Below are positions 27,506 through 40,651 of a stretch of 48,219 nucleotides of DNA, in pieces. The notes under the pieces were generated by a model. The model was given only the letters and a program-made list of their open reading frames with translations. It made no database searches and was not told where the DNA came from. Both the position numbers and the translations under genes were made by a program. Positions within the stretch are counted from its first letter, which is position 1. Each line of letters opens with the position of its first letter. Source of the stretch: Planctomycetota bacterium (GTDB taxonomy: Bacteria > Planctomycetota > Brocadiia > SM23-32); the NCBI GenBank assembly GCA_021161675.1, contig JAGHAF010000071.1, positions 1 through 48,219 of the forward strand. The letters run 5' to 3'.

Positions 27506-27850
27506 GTGAGCCAGTTGGAAATACATCCGGGCACGGTGGCTGGCGCTCGCTGCCTTGGATTACGTGGGGAGCTGACCATCCACACGGCGCCCGAACTGCG
27601 CAGCAAAATACTGCGACGCCTCAAAAAACGCGCGCCGAACCTGGCGCTGGACCTGACTGAACTGGAAATGGCGGACACCGCCGGTGTTGCCACCTTGATT
27701 GAGGCGCAGCAGCGGATCAAACAGAACGGAGGCAAACTGGTGCTTTTCGGCCTGGGGCCACGCATGTCACAAATGCTCGAAATGACACGCGTGGCCGGGA
27801 TGTTCACCATCGTCGAGAGCGAGCATCACGTGGCCGAAGCGTTGGAGTAG
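27506..27850 (+). CDS. STAS domain protein (anti-sigma factor antagonist / MlaB-like)
   Basis: LGLRGELTIHTAPELRSKILRRL...LALDLTELEMADTAGVATLIEAQQRIKQNGGKLVLFGL; GTG start after GGGAG. Confidence 0.88.
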   Translation: MSQLEIHPGTVAGARCLGLRGELTIHTAPELRSKILRRLKKRAPNLALDLTELEMADTAGVATLIEAQQRIKQNGGKLVLFGLGPRMSQMLEMTRVAGMFTIVESEHHVAEALE

Positions 27851-27937
27851 GGCGGGCGTTGTTAGCCGTTCAGGCAATCGGGGACGCGCCACTTATTTCT
27901 CATCCTTCCTCAAATGATTGAATGCAGAGGTCCAAAC

Positions 27938-29248
27938 ATGGTCGAAATCGCTATAATCGGTGCAGGCAGCTCCACCTTCACGGAAGCCATGATAAGGGAT
28001 TCGCTCACGTTCCCCGCGCTCAGTGACGCATCCTTCCGGCTGATGGACACTGACCCCGACGTGCTCGGTCCGATGGAGACACTCGCCCGAAACCTGATCG
28101 CGCTGGGGGACCATCCCGCTACGGTCGCCACCACCACCGACCGGCGCGAAGCCCTGGACGGGGCGGATTACGTCATCGTCAGCATCCTCGTGGGCGGCGT
28201 CGAGCCGTTCGACTGGGAGATCGACATCCCCCTGCGATACGGTGTCGATCAGAGTGTGGGCGACACCATGGGTCCCGCCGGCATATTCCGGGCGGCTCGC
28301 ACCATACCCGCTATGATCGAGATCGCCCGCGACATGGAACAGCTTTGCCCCGATGCCCCGATGCTCAACTACACGAACCCCATGTCTATGCTCTGCGAGG
28401 CCGTGCGAGAGGCCAGTGACGTGGCCGTGGTGGGCCTCTGTCACAGCGTGCAGGGCGCCCATCAGGACCTGGCCCGTGTGATCGGCGCCGCCCCGGAGGA
28501 TTGCGCTTCGTGGATGGCCGGCATCAACCATCAAGCGTGGGTGCTCGACTACCGGCATAACGGCCAGGACGCCTACCCGCGGATCCGTCGCGCCGCCCGC
28601 GAGAACCAGGACTGGTGGGATGATAATACCATCCGGGTGGAGATGCTCAGGCAGCTCGGCTACTACGTCACCGAGTCCAGCGCCCACAACTCCGAATACA
28701 ACCCCTGGTTCCGAAAACGCAAAGACCTGAAGGAAAAGTACACCGGCGAAGGCTGGAGCGGGGGGACGGGTTTTATCCGGGACGAATACAAGGAGCGCTA
28801 TCCCGACCGGATCGCAAGGATGAAAAAGCAGGCCGAGGACATCGAGAACCTCAGAACCGAACGCGGCCAGGAATACGGCACATACATCATCAACGCCATG
28901 GTGACCGGCGAGCCCTTCCGCTTCAACGGCACAGTGGCCAACACGGGCCTGATCACCAACCTGCCCCGGGGCTGCTCCGTGGAGGTTCCCTGCTATGCGG
29001 ACAGAAGCGGCGTCCATCCCTGTTACGTCGGCGAGCTGCCGCCTCACCTGGCGGCGCTCAACAGCATGGTTATCCGTTCCACCAGCATGGCCGTGCAGGC
29101 GGTGCTGCGGGGGGATAAGGAACTTCTTTACCATTCGATCCTCTACGATCCCCTGACCGCGGCGGCGCTCGGCATGAATGAGATCCGCGAAATGGTGGAC
29201 GAGATGTACGAAAAGGAAAAACATCTCATGCCCACATTCCGCGACTGA
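27938..29248 (+). CDS. Glycoside hydrolase family 4 protein (alpha-galactosidase-like)
   Basis: MVEIAIIGAGSSTFT NAD-binding motif, ADYVIVSILVGG, LNYTNPMSMLCEAV, GLCHSVQG, GINHQAWVLDY. Confidence 0.92.
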   Translation: MVEIAIIGAGSSTFTEAMIRDSLTFPALSDASFRLMDTDPDVLGPMETLARNLIALGDHPATVATTTDRREALDGADYVIVSILVGGVEPFDWEIDIPLRYGVDQSVGDTMGPAGIFRAARTIPAMIEIARDMEQLCPDAPMLNYTNPMSMLCEAVREASDVAVVGLCHSVQGAHQDLARVIGAAPEDCASWMAGINHQAWVLDYRHNGQDAYPRIRRAARENQDWWDDNTIRVEMLRQLGYYVTESSAHNSEYNPWFRKRKDLKEKYTGEGWSGGTGFIRDEYKERYPDRIARMKKQAEDIENLRTERGQEYGTYIINAMVTGEPFRFNGTVANTGLITNLPRGCSVEVPCYADRSGVHPCYVGELPPHLAALNSMVIRSTSMAVQAVLRGDKELLYHSILYDPLTAAALGMNEIREMVDEMYEKEKHLMPTFRD

Positions 29249-32362
<3,114 letters not shown>

Positions 32363-32371
32363 GCAACGAAA

Positions 32372-33325
32372 GTGGGCATTTTGTCAAACGCTGAAGTGAC
32401 AACTCGGGACTCAGCCCTGGCCAGTGCGGGTGGATTTCTGGCCATTCTGCTGTGGAGCGCCACGATCGCAGTGGCGCGAAGCATCTCCGAGCAGGTCGGA
32501 CCGCTGACAGCGGGCGCCGCCGTCTGTTGTGTGAGTGGCGCTCTGGCCGTCGTGCGGCTCGCGCTGAGCGGCCAGAGACGGCGCAGGATACGCCGGCTCC
32601 CGCTCAAGTACGTCCTCGGCTGCGGCGCGCTTTTCGTCGCTTACATGCTGGCGCTGTACCTTGCGGTTGGGCTTGCCGATGGCCGTCAACAGGTGCTGGA
32701 AGTCGGGTTGCTCAACTACCTCTGGCCGGCGACGACGATTCTGTTCACCGTGTTGCTCCTGAAGAAGAAGGCCGGCTTGCTGCTCCTTCCGGCCACCTTG
32801 ATGGCTTTGTGTGGTGTCTTCCTCGTGCTCACACAGGGCGAGGATGTTTCCTGGCATTCATTCACAAGGAATGTGGCGACGAAGCCGGCCGTCTACGCGC
32901 TGGCATTGTATGCCGGTGTCTCGTGGGGTCTGTACTCCGCACTCACCCGGCGATGGGCGGGGCGCCAGGCGCAGGGGGCGGTGGACATCTTCCTGCCGGC
33001 CACCGCCGTAGTGTTAGTTGTCCTCTGTTTGCTCCTGGAGGATGGGCCTGAGTGGACGGTTCGGGCGGCAGGGGAGACGGCGTTCCTCGGGCTGGCGACG
33101 TATGTCGCATACGGGCTCTGGGACGGCGCCATGAGAAGGGGCAACGTTGTGATGGTCGCAGCCGGTTCGTACCTGACGCCGCTTCTGTCCACCCTCGTAA
33201 CCTCTCTCTACCTATCCGTCGCGGCGGAGCGAAGCCTGTGGATCGGCTGTGCTGTGCTCGTGGCCGGCTCATTGCTGAGTTGGCTTTCGGTTTCGGACGA
33301 GAGGCATGCTCCGGAGATGCCTTGA
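32372..33325 (+). CDS. DMT/EamA superfamily transporter (YddG-like)
   Basis: About 10 TM segments; VLEVGLLNYLWPATTILFTVLLLKKK resembles aromatic amino-acid exporter YddG. Confidence 0.8.
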   Translation: MGILSNAEVTTRDSALASAGGFLAILLWSATIAVARSISEQVGPLTAGAAVCCVSGALAVVRLALSGQRRRRIRRLPLKYVLGCGALFVAYMLALYLAVGLADGRQQVLEVGLLNYLWPATTILFTVLLLKKKAGLLLLPATLMALCGVFLVLTQGEDVSWHSFTRNVATKPAVYALALYAGVSWGLYSALTRRWAGRQAQGAVDIFLPATAVVLVVLCLLLEDGPEWTVRAAGETAFLGLATYVAYGLWDGAMRRGNVVMVAAGSYLTPLLSTLVTSLYLSVAAERSLWIGCAVLVAGSLLSWLSVSDERHAPEMP

Positions 33326-33422
33326 GCGTTTATAGGCCGGCAACCTTTCGCTCGACGCGGAGTGGCAGTGGATGCTAACATTGTGGTTCGGTCCCAATAA
33401 CTATGTCCGGGATGAGAATAGG

Positions 33423-34424
33423 ATGAGCAAAGTTCTGTTGACGCTGCTCGTGTTAAGCCTGTGCTTTGGCGGCAGGGCCTATGCAGAGGAGGAGAGCCCG
33501 GTTCTGGCGCGTGTTAACGGTGATAAGATCACACGGGCGGAGTTGGATCGGTATCGGACGGCGATTCTGGGGGAGCGGGTGGAAGAGACTGGAGGCGGGG
33601 CCTTGCCGGCGGGATACGAGCGGGTGGAGGCGGAGAAGAGAAAAGCGGCGCTTACGAAGCTGGTGGAGCACCGGCTCTTGCTCAAGAAGGCGCGGGATGC
33701 CTACCCGCAGGAGCGCTGGCAGGGAACGCTGGACCGTTATGCGGGTGACGAATGGCGCGCCTTCGAGCAAAGGGCCGGCTCCAGGTTGAAAGCCCGGCGG
33801 GCGCTGCGCCAGGCGGGCGTGACGGTGGAGCAGTTTAAGGAATTGCGGCGCCAGGTTTTCCTGGTGGAGAAACTGCTCTGGGACGAGGCGGATTCCGGGG
33901 TCTTTGTCTCGCCCCGTGAGATGCTGGGCTATTACCGCGACCACCAGGAGGAATTCCGGCTGCCCAAGAAGATCGTCTACAGGCAAATCGTGCTTCCGCT
34001 GGTGGGGGATGATACTGAGAACCACGTGCGGAGCAAGGCCGCATCCATCCTCGCGCAAATCCGGCAGGGAGCGGACTTCGCCCAAATGGCGGGGCTGCAC
34101 TCGGCCGACAGAGACAAGTATCCCGGTGGGTTGCACGAGGTGAATGTGCCTGCGCAGCAGCCCGACTGGAGGCCGCCGGCGCTTTCCGGGTTGGCCGAGG
34201 GGGAGACCTCCGGGGTGCAGAGGGGATCGGGCGGGTGGTTTACCATCACGAGGTTCGTGCGGGTCGAGCCGCCGCGCGTCCAGCCATTCAAGGAGGTGCA
34301 GGGGGGCATTCGCGCGAAGCTGCTGAAGGAGAAGAAGATGCGCGCGAGGCAGGCATATCTGGACGGGCTGAAAGAGAAAGCTATCATCGAGTACTTGCCC
34401 GACCGGCAGGCCGTAGGCGGTTAG
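33423..34424 (+). CDS. SurA/PpiC-type peptidyl-prolyl cis-trans isomerase, exported
   Basis: Signal MSKVLLTLLVLSLCFGGRAYAEE; VNGDKITRAELDRYR; parvulin core IVYRQIVLPL...AASILAQIRQGADFAQMAGLHSADRDKYPGGLHEV. Confidence 0.85.
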   Translation: MSKVLLTLLVLSLCFGGRAYAEEESPVLARVNGDKITRAELDRYRTAILGERVEETGGGALPAGYERVEAEKRKAALTKLVEHRLLLKKARDAYPQERWQGTLDRYAGDEWRAFEQRAGSRLKARRALRQAGVTVEQFKELRRQVFLVEKLLWDEADSGVFVSPREMLGYYRDHQEEFRLPKKIVYRQIVLPLVGDDTENHVRSKAASILAQIRQGADFAQMAGLHSADRDKYPGGLHEVNVPAQQPDWRPPALSGLAEGETSGVQRGSGGWFTITRFVRVEPPRVQPFKEVQGGIRAKLLKEKKMRARQAYLDGLKEKAIIEYLPDRQAVGG

Positions 34425-34518
34425 CTGTAGGCTACAGGCGCGGCGACGGCCGAAGGTCTGTGGGGTAGCGTCCCTCTTGACTTCACTTCTGCGTTCATCC
34501 TTCGCCGGTCACGGCGCC

Positions 34519-37500
34519 TCAGAGCCACTGCGCCACCAGGACAATGAAGAGCATGGTGAAGACCAGGCCGAGCGCCACCTTGGTGGCTGCTATGTGCTTG
34601 CGGAACCATCCTGTGAGCGTTTCGGATGTGAGCCCGAAGAATACGGCGATCAGAATGAGCACGAGCGGAAGGATGAAACAGAGGTTATAGAGCAGCAACC
34701 ATCCCACCGGCCCCCAGAGATGTCCCGGCAGATTGTGCAGGCCGTAGATGATAGTGGGGAGGTAAGCCTGTCCGGTGCATGGCAGCTCGAAGAGCGCCAC
34801 GAGCGCGCCAAGTATAAATGTGGCGCCGATGGTCAGGCCCATTCGAGTTTTCTTGGAGATGGTGAGCCTTATCTTGCTGTTGAGTTTATCGGGCAGCGAT
34901 AGGGCGAGGTGGCCTGTTTCTCCGCGGGAGCACTTGTATGCGTCATGGAAGCTGAGAAACGCGGCGACAAGCGCCAGAAGGGCGGCAGCCGCCTGGAAGG
35001 CGACGGCGAAGATGGAAGACCATTGCTCGCTCACCTTCATCAACCACGCAAAGCCAAGGCCCGCCGCGAAATAGGTCAGGAATACGGCGACGGTGAAGAT
35101 ACCGCCCACCCAGATGATCTCGCTTCTCTTCTTGCCCATGTAGGTGAGATACGAGAGCAGGAAGATGATCACTGTAAAGGCGCACGGATTTACGCCGTCC
35201 ACAAGGCCAGCAGACAGGACTACTATCAGGCCCAGGGACCGGTAGTCGGTTTTCAGCTCTTGCTCGGCTTTGCTCAGGTCGATGGCGTAGAGGGTGAGAG
35301 GGTCCCCGTAGCCGCGGGACTGGTCTATGAGTTCTTGCAGCGCGGCAGGAGTGATTTCCTCGTCCACCAGCGCGCCTCGCGGGCCGAAGATGGCCGGGGC
35401 CAGAAGGTGTTTGTGCTCGGGCAGTTGGAGGGCTATGCAAAGCGCTTTGAAGCGTTCGGTGTTCTTCTTCGAGTCGGCGTCGAGGCGCATTACTGTCACG
35501 AGCCGCTGCTTGCCGGTCACTTTATCAATCAGGCTCTCCGCCTCCTTGCAGCGCCCGCAGCCGCGGCGATGGAAATAGACCAGTATCGCGGGCATGTCGG
35601 GGGATTGCTTCGTGGGTGGTGGCAGTCGGAATTGTTCTTTGAGTGGCGCTTGAGGGGGCGCGGGTGGCGGCGCATTTCTTATCAGTTCTTCTTCCTGCTC
35701 TCCCGGGGTGAGGTCGGCGGCCACATAAGCGGCCGCGATGCGGGCCAGTGCGGAAGGCCGGACGCCGAGGGGGAGCTGAAGGGATTGCTGGATGCCCATC
35801 TGGAGAATGGCCCGTTTGTCCTCGATCTTTAGATCGCGAATACTGAGGGCCAGGTACTGGATGTAGTCGACTTTCATCGATGGCTCCGGTAGGGTCTGCA
35901 GGGCAGCTTTCAGCAGCTCTGCGTGCGTCGGACGGGCAAGGTTGCTGAAAATGTTACGCAGGGTATCCTTGCGGCATCCTGCGCAGCCGATCGTGAAAGC
36001 GGCTTTCACCCCTTTGCGCACGGCGCTGATCGCTTCTTCTTTGCGATCTATGCCGTAGAGGAGTATGGCGACGTCGGTCAGCCCCCGCGCTTCGCCCTCA
36101 TTCCAGTCCCAGGTGTCAATTCGCTCTTGCAGGGCCTTTATGGTGTTCTCGACCCCTTGGGTGCGGCCGAGTTTGACCTGTAACATGCCCACTTCAAGGA
36201 TCACCTGAATCTGCTTTTCAGGTTTCTGGAGGTTGCCGAGCGCATAAGTGACGAATTCCACGGTCCCCGGCGCCTCCACGGAGCCTGCGCGCTTGATGGC
36301 TGCGAGGGCCGCTTCCTCGTAAGCGTCGCCGCGAATCAGGCCCGTTGCGATGGGGTCCAGTAACTGGCGCGCGAGCGGATAGTCTCCCTGCGCAGCCGCC
36401 TGTGTGGCCCGGATCAGCCGAACCATCCCACGGAGCTGCTCTGAGCTGATCTGAGCGATATGCTCTGGGGTGACATCCGGATATAGCGCCAGGTAGGCCT
36501 TTGCGAGCTTTCGCAGGAGGTCAGGGTCCGCGTATTGGATATGCTCATGGTTGATCTTCTTGAGCGCCTGACGCGCCGCTTCAGGTTCTTGCTGCTGTGT
36601 CAGCGCGACGACTTGTTTGATTCGATACAGGCAGGCGTTTATGGGGGCGCTGCTCTCGGACGCCAGGCGGGCGGCCTCGTCGTGGTATCCCAGGTCGTCA
36701 TAGAGCGCGGCGATTTGGGGCAGGTCGGAGGCGCGCTCAGAGCGTCGCTGTTTGGAGTTCGCCAGTTCTTCGGCCGCACGCAGGAGTTTGACGGCCGCTT
36801 GCCCGGCGCCCTTGCGCACTTGCTCGGAAGCCAACTCGAGCAGCAACTTGATGCGTGAGCCGGGTCCGAGAAGGGGGGCAATGGCCGCTGCATCGTTCCA
36901 GAGCGCATCGCTGACTTCCTGGTGGCCACTCTGCCGGGCGGCTACGGAGGAATTGAGAAGGGCTTGCATTCTTGCGAGGGGAGACTCGATCTTCGCGGCG
37001 GTTTCCCGGGCCTTCTCCAGAAGGCCCAGTTGCGCGAATACCGCGCTTGCCGTTTCGCAAGCCGAAGAGAACGCCGCCTTCTTGCGAAAACGTTCGATGT
37101 TCGTCATGGCGCTCCGAAGCAGAGCTTCAGCCCGATCGGGCCGGCCGATATCGGCATATGCTCCGGCAACCAGGACTGCCCACTTTGCGGTTTCGAACGG
37201 GTCCTCGGAGATGGTCAATTCTATGAGTGCGCGGGCCATGGCGTCGGGACTTGACTTTGTGTCCTTAGGGGAGGCGGCCCGCCTGGCGTTGAGCATGTTC
37301 TCGACCCGCTGGAGTGTCTTTATCGCCTCGTCAGAGCGCCCGTCTGCCGCCAGCGCCCGCGCGGCGCCCAGCATGAGGTCGACCTGTATGTTGCGGGACG
37401 TGACCTTTTCAGCGGCCGAAAGAGCTATTTCTGGGAACCCCGACTGAAGGCCTACCTTCGCAACCTGTTCTATCTCATGGTCCGGCGTGTAGCACTGCGT

Positions 37501-37749
37501 GGCCGCGCGCAGAGCCGCCCGATAACATTCTTCTGTCAATGCCGGCTGCTCCAGTGCGGGGCTTACTTTTGCGAGCAGCAGCAGATGATTCAACCGGTCG
37601 TTCGGTTCGGGCGCTTTTTGCACCAACCGGAGTATCTGCCGGAACATCGGATGCGTTTCGCCGATCTGCTCGTCGCCGCCGGACGCCGCTCCCGTGAACC
37701 GCACAAAGGCGAGTGCGCAGATCAGGCCAAGCAAAAGTATCTTTTTCAT
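34519..37749 (-). CDS. Helical (TPR-like) repeat / thioredoxin-like (CGRC) / CcdA-DsbD transmembrane fusion protein
   Basis: Signal MKKILLLGLICALAFVRFTGAAS; about 650 aa of helical repeats; ILVYFHRRGCGRCKEAESL; VDGVNPCAFTVIIFLLSYL and ALFELPCTGQAYLPTI membrane redox motifs. Confidence 0.85.
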   Translation of the reverse strand: MKKILLLGLICALAFVRFTGAASGGDEQIGETHPMFRQILRLVQKAPEPNDRLNHLLLLAKVSPALEQPALTEECYRAALRAATQCYTPDHEIEQVAKVGLQSGFPEIALSAAEKVTSRNIQVDLMLGAARALAADGRSDEAIKTLQRVENMLNARRAASPKDTKSSPDAMARALIELTISEDPFETAKWAVLVAGAYADIGRPDRAEALLRSAMTNIERFRKKAAFSSACETASAVFAQLGLLEKARETAAKIESPLARMQALLNSSVAARQSGHQEVSDALWNDAAAIAPLLGPGSRIKLLLELASEQVRKGAGQAAVKLLRAAEELANSKQRRSERASDLPQIAALYDDLGYHDEAARLASESSAPINACLYRIKQVVALTQQQEPEAARQALKKINHEHIQYADPDLLRKLAKAYLALYPDVTPEHIAQISSEQLRGMVRLIRATQAAAQGDYPLARQLLDPIATGLIRGDAYEEAALAAIKRAGSVEAPGTVEFVTYALGNLQKPEKQIQVILEVGMLQVKLGRTQGVENTIKALQERIDTWDWNEGEARGLTDVAILLYGIDRKEEAISAVRKGVKAAFTIGCAGCRKDTLRNIFSNLARPTHAELLKAALQTLPEPSMKVDYIQYLALSIRDLKIEDKRAILQMGIQQSLQLPLGVRPSALARIAAAYVAADLTPGEQEEELIRNAPPPAPPQAPLKEQFRLPPPTKQSPDMPAILVYFHRRGCGRCKEAESLIDKVTGKQRLVTVMRLDADSKKNTERFKALCIALQLPEHKHLLAPAIFGPRGALVDEEITPAALQELIDQSRGYGDPLTLYAIDLSKAEQELKTDYRSLGLIVVLSAGLVDGVNPCAFTVIIFLLSYLTYMGKKRSEIIWVGGIFTVAVFLTYFAAGLGFAWLMKVSEQWSSIFAVAFQAAAALLALVAAFLSFHDAYKCSRGETGHLALSLPDKLNSKIRLTISKKTRMGLTIGATFILGALVALFELPCTGQAYLPTIIYGLHNLPGHLWGPVGWLLLYNLCFILPLVLILIAVFFGLTSETLTGWFRKHIAATKVALGLVFTMLFIVLVAQWL

Positions 37750-38047
37750 AGGTGATTCCAGTGTAAAGTTTGCCAGGAGGAATTCTCTCTTGAGATGAGC
37801 GGGCACAAAAACTCCCCGTCACAGCCCTTAGTTCGGGCAAGGGGGGAAAGGTTCATAAGGAACGCTGCCGGCCTGGCGGCGTGGGATATGAACTTCGGAT
37901 GGCCCGGGTGTCATAGCGGGGAGCGCGTCGCCGAGCAAGTTGTCCTCCGAAGGCGCGGCGGCCCTCACCATTGAAAGGCGCCTCGGGCCACTCTATTCTA
38001 TCAGAGGCGTCTGTTCTGAAACGGATTAGGAAGGGAGTGGGCCCGCA

Positions 38048-38512
38048 ATGGGTATTTTCTCGGCGCGCTCTTTCTGGCTGCCCTTGCTGACGGCGACACT
38101 TGTGGCATCCCTGTTTGGCGCGGTGCTGGCCCGCCGTGGGCGTCAACTGGAGCGACTGCTGCGGAGCGAAACCAGCCTTGAGAATCAACTGGCGGCGCTC
38201 AACCTGGAGAACGCGCGGTTGAAGGCGGAGCGTGACGCGTTGCTCAGTTCGCCTCAGGCTATCGAGCGCGTGGCTCGGGAGGAATACGGCTTCACCGCCC
38301 CCGGAGAGAAAGTAGAGCCGTTTTCGACTCCCGCTCAGCGGCCCGCCGGCGAAGCGAGTGAACCCGCGCGGCGCGAGTTATGGCTGCGCCTGCTATCCTG
38401 GCAAGCCCTGCCCATCGTGACGCCGGCCGCCACCTTCGCGCTGATGGCTGCGCTGCTGGCCGTGTGGAACGCCGCCACAGCTTACGTGGCACGCCGCAAA
38501 GACACCGGGTAG
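38048..38512 (+). CDS. FtsB/DivIC-like septum formation initiator protein with extra C-terminal TM
   Basis: N-terminal TM, coiled coil LLRSETSLENQLAALNLENARLKAERDALLSSPQAIERVAREEYGFTAPGEKV. Confidence 0.78.
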   Translation: MGIFSARSFWLPLLTATLVASLFGAVLARRGRQLERLLRSETSLENQLAALNLENARLKAERDALLSSPQAIERVAREEYGFTAPGEKVEPFSTPAQRPAGEASEPARRELWLRLLSWQALPIVTPAATFALMAALLAVWNAATAYVARRKDTG

Positions 38513-38546
38513 AATACAGGTCTCCTTAGAAGAGAGGTCGCTGCGA

Positions 38547-39803
38547 ATGGACATTGACGCCTATGTCAGCGAGCTTGTCACCAACGCCCGCGCGGCCTCC
38601 GCGATTATCGGGAGGGCCTCGACGGCGCAGAAGAACCGTGCGCTGGAGGCCGTCGCCCGTAGCATTCTGGCGGGCGGCGAGGAACTGAAGGCGCAGAACC
38701 GCAAGGACCTGCGGGCCGCCGAAGAGGCGGGCCTGTCCGGCGCGATGATCGACCGCTTGGAGCTGAGCGACAGCCGAATCGAGGGCATGGCCGCCGCCGT
38801 GCGCAAGGTGGCGCGTTTGAAAGACCCCGTCGGGCGCATCATTGACGGCTGGACGCTGCCCAACGGCCTGAAGGTGGACAAGGTGCGCACGCCGCTCGGC
38901 GTGATTTGCATGATTTACGAATCCCGCCCCAACGTGACAGCAGACGCCGCCTCGCTGTGCCTGAAGAGCGGGAACGCCGTGATCCTGCGGGGCGGCAAGG
39001 AGGCGATTAACTCCAACCTGGCCATCCACCGTCAGATCGCCCGCGCCTGCGAGGAGACCGGGCTGGACCCTCGTGTCGTTCAACTGGTGGAGACGACTGA
39101 TCGGGCGGCCGTGGCGCCTCTGCTCAGGGCGGACGGGTACGTGGACCTGGTGATCCCCCGGGGCGGCAAGGGGTTGATCCGCGCGGTCGTGGAGAGCGCA
39201 ACCGTCCCCGTCATCAAGCACTACGAGGGCGTCTGTCATACCTACGTGGACCGGGATGCGGACCTGGAAATGGCCGTATCCGTGTGTCGCCACGCCAAGT
39301 GCCAGCGTCCCGGCGTCTGCAACGCCATGGAGACGATGCTGGTCCACGCGGACGTCGCGGAGGAGTTCCTCGGGATGATTTGTCCTGTTTTCCAGCAGGA
39401 GGGGGTGCAGCTGCGCGGCTGCCCCGCCACGCGCGAACTCGTCCGCGATATTCGCGAGGCCACCGAAGAAGACTGGAGGACCGAATACCTGGACCTGATC
39501 CTGTCGATCCGGGTGGTGGACAGTCTGGGGGAAGCTATCGAGCACATCAACCGCTACGGATCGGGCCACAGTGATGCGATCATTACGAATGCTCTGCCCG
39601 CGGCGCGAAGGTTCCTGGACGAGGTGGACTCCGCGGCGGTCTTCGTCAACACCACCACCCGGTTCCACGACGGCGAGCAGTTCGGGCTGGGGGCGGAGAT
39701 CGGCATCAGCACCGACAAGCTCCATGCCAGGGGGCCGATGGCGCTCGAGGAACTGACTACCTATAAATGGCGTGTTATCGGCGAAGGCCAGTTGAGGGAA
39801 TGA
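38547..39803 (+). CDS. proA: Gamma-glutamyl phosphate reductase
   Basis: PLGVICMIYESRPNVTADAASLCLKSGNAVILRGGKEA...HAKCQRPGVCNAMETMLVH...SAAVFVNTTTRFHDGEQFGLGAEIGISTDKLHARGPMALEELTTYK. Confidence 0.97.
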   Translation: MDIDAYVSELVTNARAASAIIGRASTAQKNRALEAVARSILAGGEELKAQNRKDLRAAEEAGLSGAMIDRLELSDSRIEGMAAAVRKVARLKDPVGRIIDGWTLPNGLKVDKVRTPLGVICMIYESRPNVTADAASLCLKSGNAVILRGGKEAINSNLAIHRQIARACEETGLDPRVVQLVETTDRAAVAPLLRADGYVDLVIPRGGKGLIRAVVESATVPVIKHYEGVCHTYVDRDADLEMAVSVCRHAKCQRPGVCNAMETMLVHADVAEEFLGMICPVFQQEGVQLRGCPATRELVRDIREATEEDWRTEYLDLILSIRVVDSLGEAIEHINRYGSGHSDAIITNALPAARRFLDEVDSAAVFVNTTTRFHDGEQFGLGAEIGISTDKLHARGPMALEELTTYKWRVIGEGQLRE

Positions 39804-40651
39804 CTTTGAAAGCCGCCAGCCCGTCTATCGTGGGCCTGCTTTGTGGATCCGGGCTGCTCCCTTTGCGCGTGGCACAGGCTCTCAAGGGCAAGGGCGCCAA
39901 TCTGGTGGTAATCGGAATCAAGGGCGAGGCCGACCCCGAGATCGAGCAAATGGCGGATGACGTCCGCTGGACCGGCCTGGCCCGGCTGGGACAATGGAGA
40001 CGGATTTTTCGTGATGCCGGCGTTGAGGTCGTCCTCATGGTTGGGGCCATTAGGAAGCGCCGGATGTTCCGGGGCATGGCCTCTCTGGCGCCGGACTTGC
40101 AGTCCATGAAGCTCTGGTACGAGCGACTGCGCAGCAAGGAGGACCACACCATACTGGAGGCCGTGGCCGATAGCCTGGAGGAGGCGGGGCTGCGTGTGGG
40201 CAGCGTGGCGGAGCACTGCCCGGAGCTGCTGGCCCGGCAGGGATGCCTGACCCAGAGAGAGCCCCGCGCCGAGCAGTGGGACGATATTCGTTTCGCCTGG
40301 CCGATCTTGAAGCAGGTGTCCGCCCTGCAGATCGGCCAGTGCCTGGTGGTGAAAGGCATGGCGGTAATCGCCGTCGAGGGTATTGACGGGACGGACGCAA
40401 CCCTGCGCAGAGGCGGCCGCCTGGCAGGCGGAGGCGCCGTGGCCGTCAAAGTGGCCAAAGAAGGGCACGATCCGCGCTTCGACCTGCCCTGTGTCGGGCC
40501 GGATACTGTGCGGGTCATGGCCGAGTCCGGGGTGGCCGTGCTCGCCGTGGAAGCCGACCGAACCATAATGCTGGATCGGGAGTTGATGGCGAGGCGAGCT
40601 ATAGAAGCGGGGGTCTGTGTGCTGGCGATCTCGGGGGACGACATAGCATGA
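39800..40651 (+). CDS. lpxI: UDP-2,3-diacylglucosamine pyrophosphatase LpxI
   Basis: VGLLCGSGLLPLRVAQALKGKG...LGQWRRIFRDAGVEVVLMVGAIRK...HCPELLARQGCLTQREP...EGIDGTDATLRRGG...DLPCVGPDTV. Confidence 0.93.
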   Translation: MTLKAASPSIVGLLCGSGLLPLRVAQALKGKGANLVVIGIKGEADPEIEQMADDVRWTGLARLGQWRRIFRDAGVEVVLMVGAIRKRRMFRGMASLAPDLQSMKLWYERLRSKEDHTILEAVADSLEEAGLRVGSVAEHCPELLARQGCLTQREPRAEQWDDIRFAWPILKQVSALQIGQCLVVKGMAVIAVEGIDGTDATLRRGGRLAGGGAVAVKVAKEGHDPRFDLPCVGPDTVRVMAESGVAVLAVEADRTIMLDRELMARRAIEAGVCVLAISGDDIA

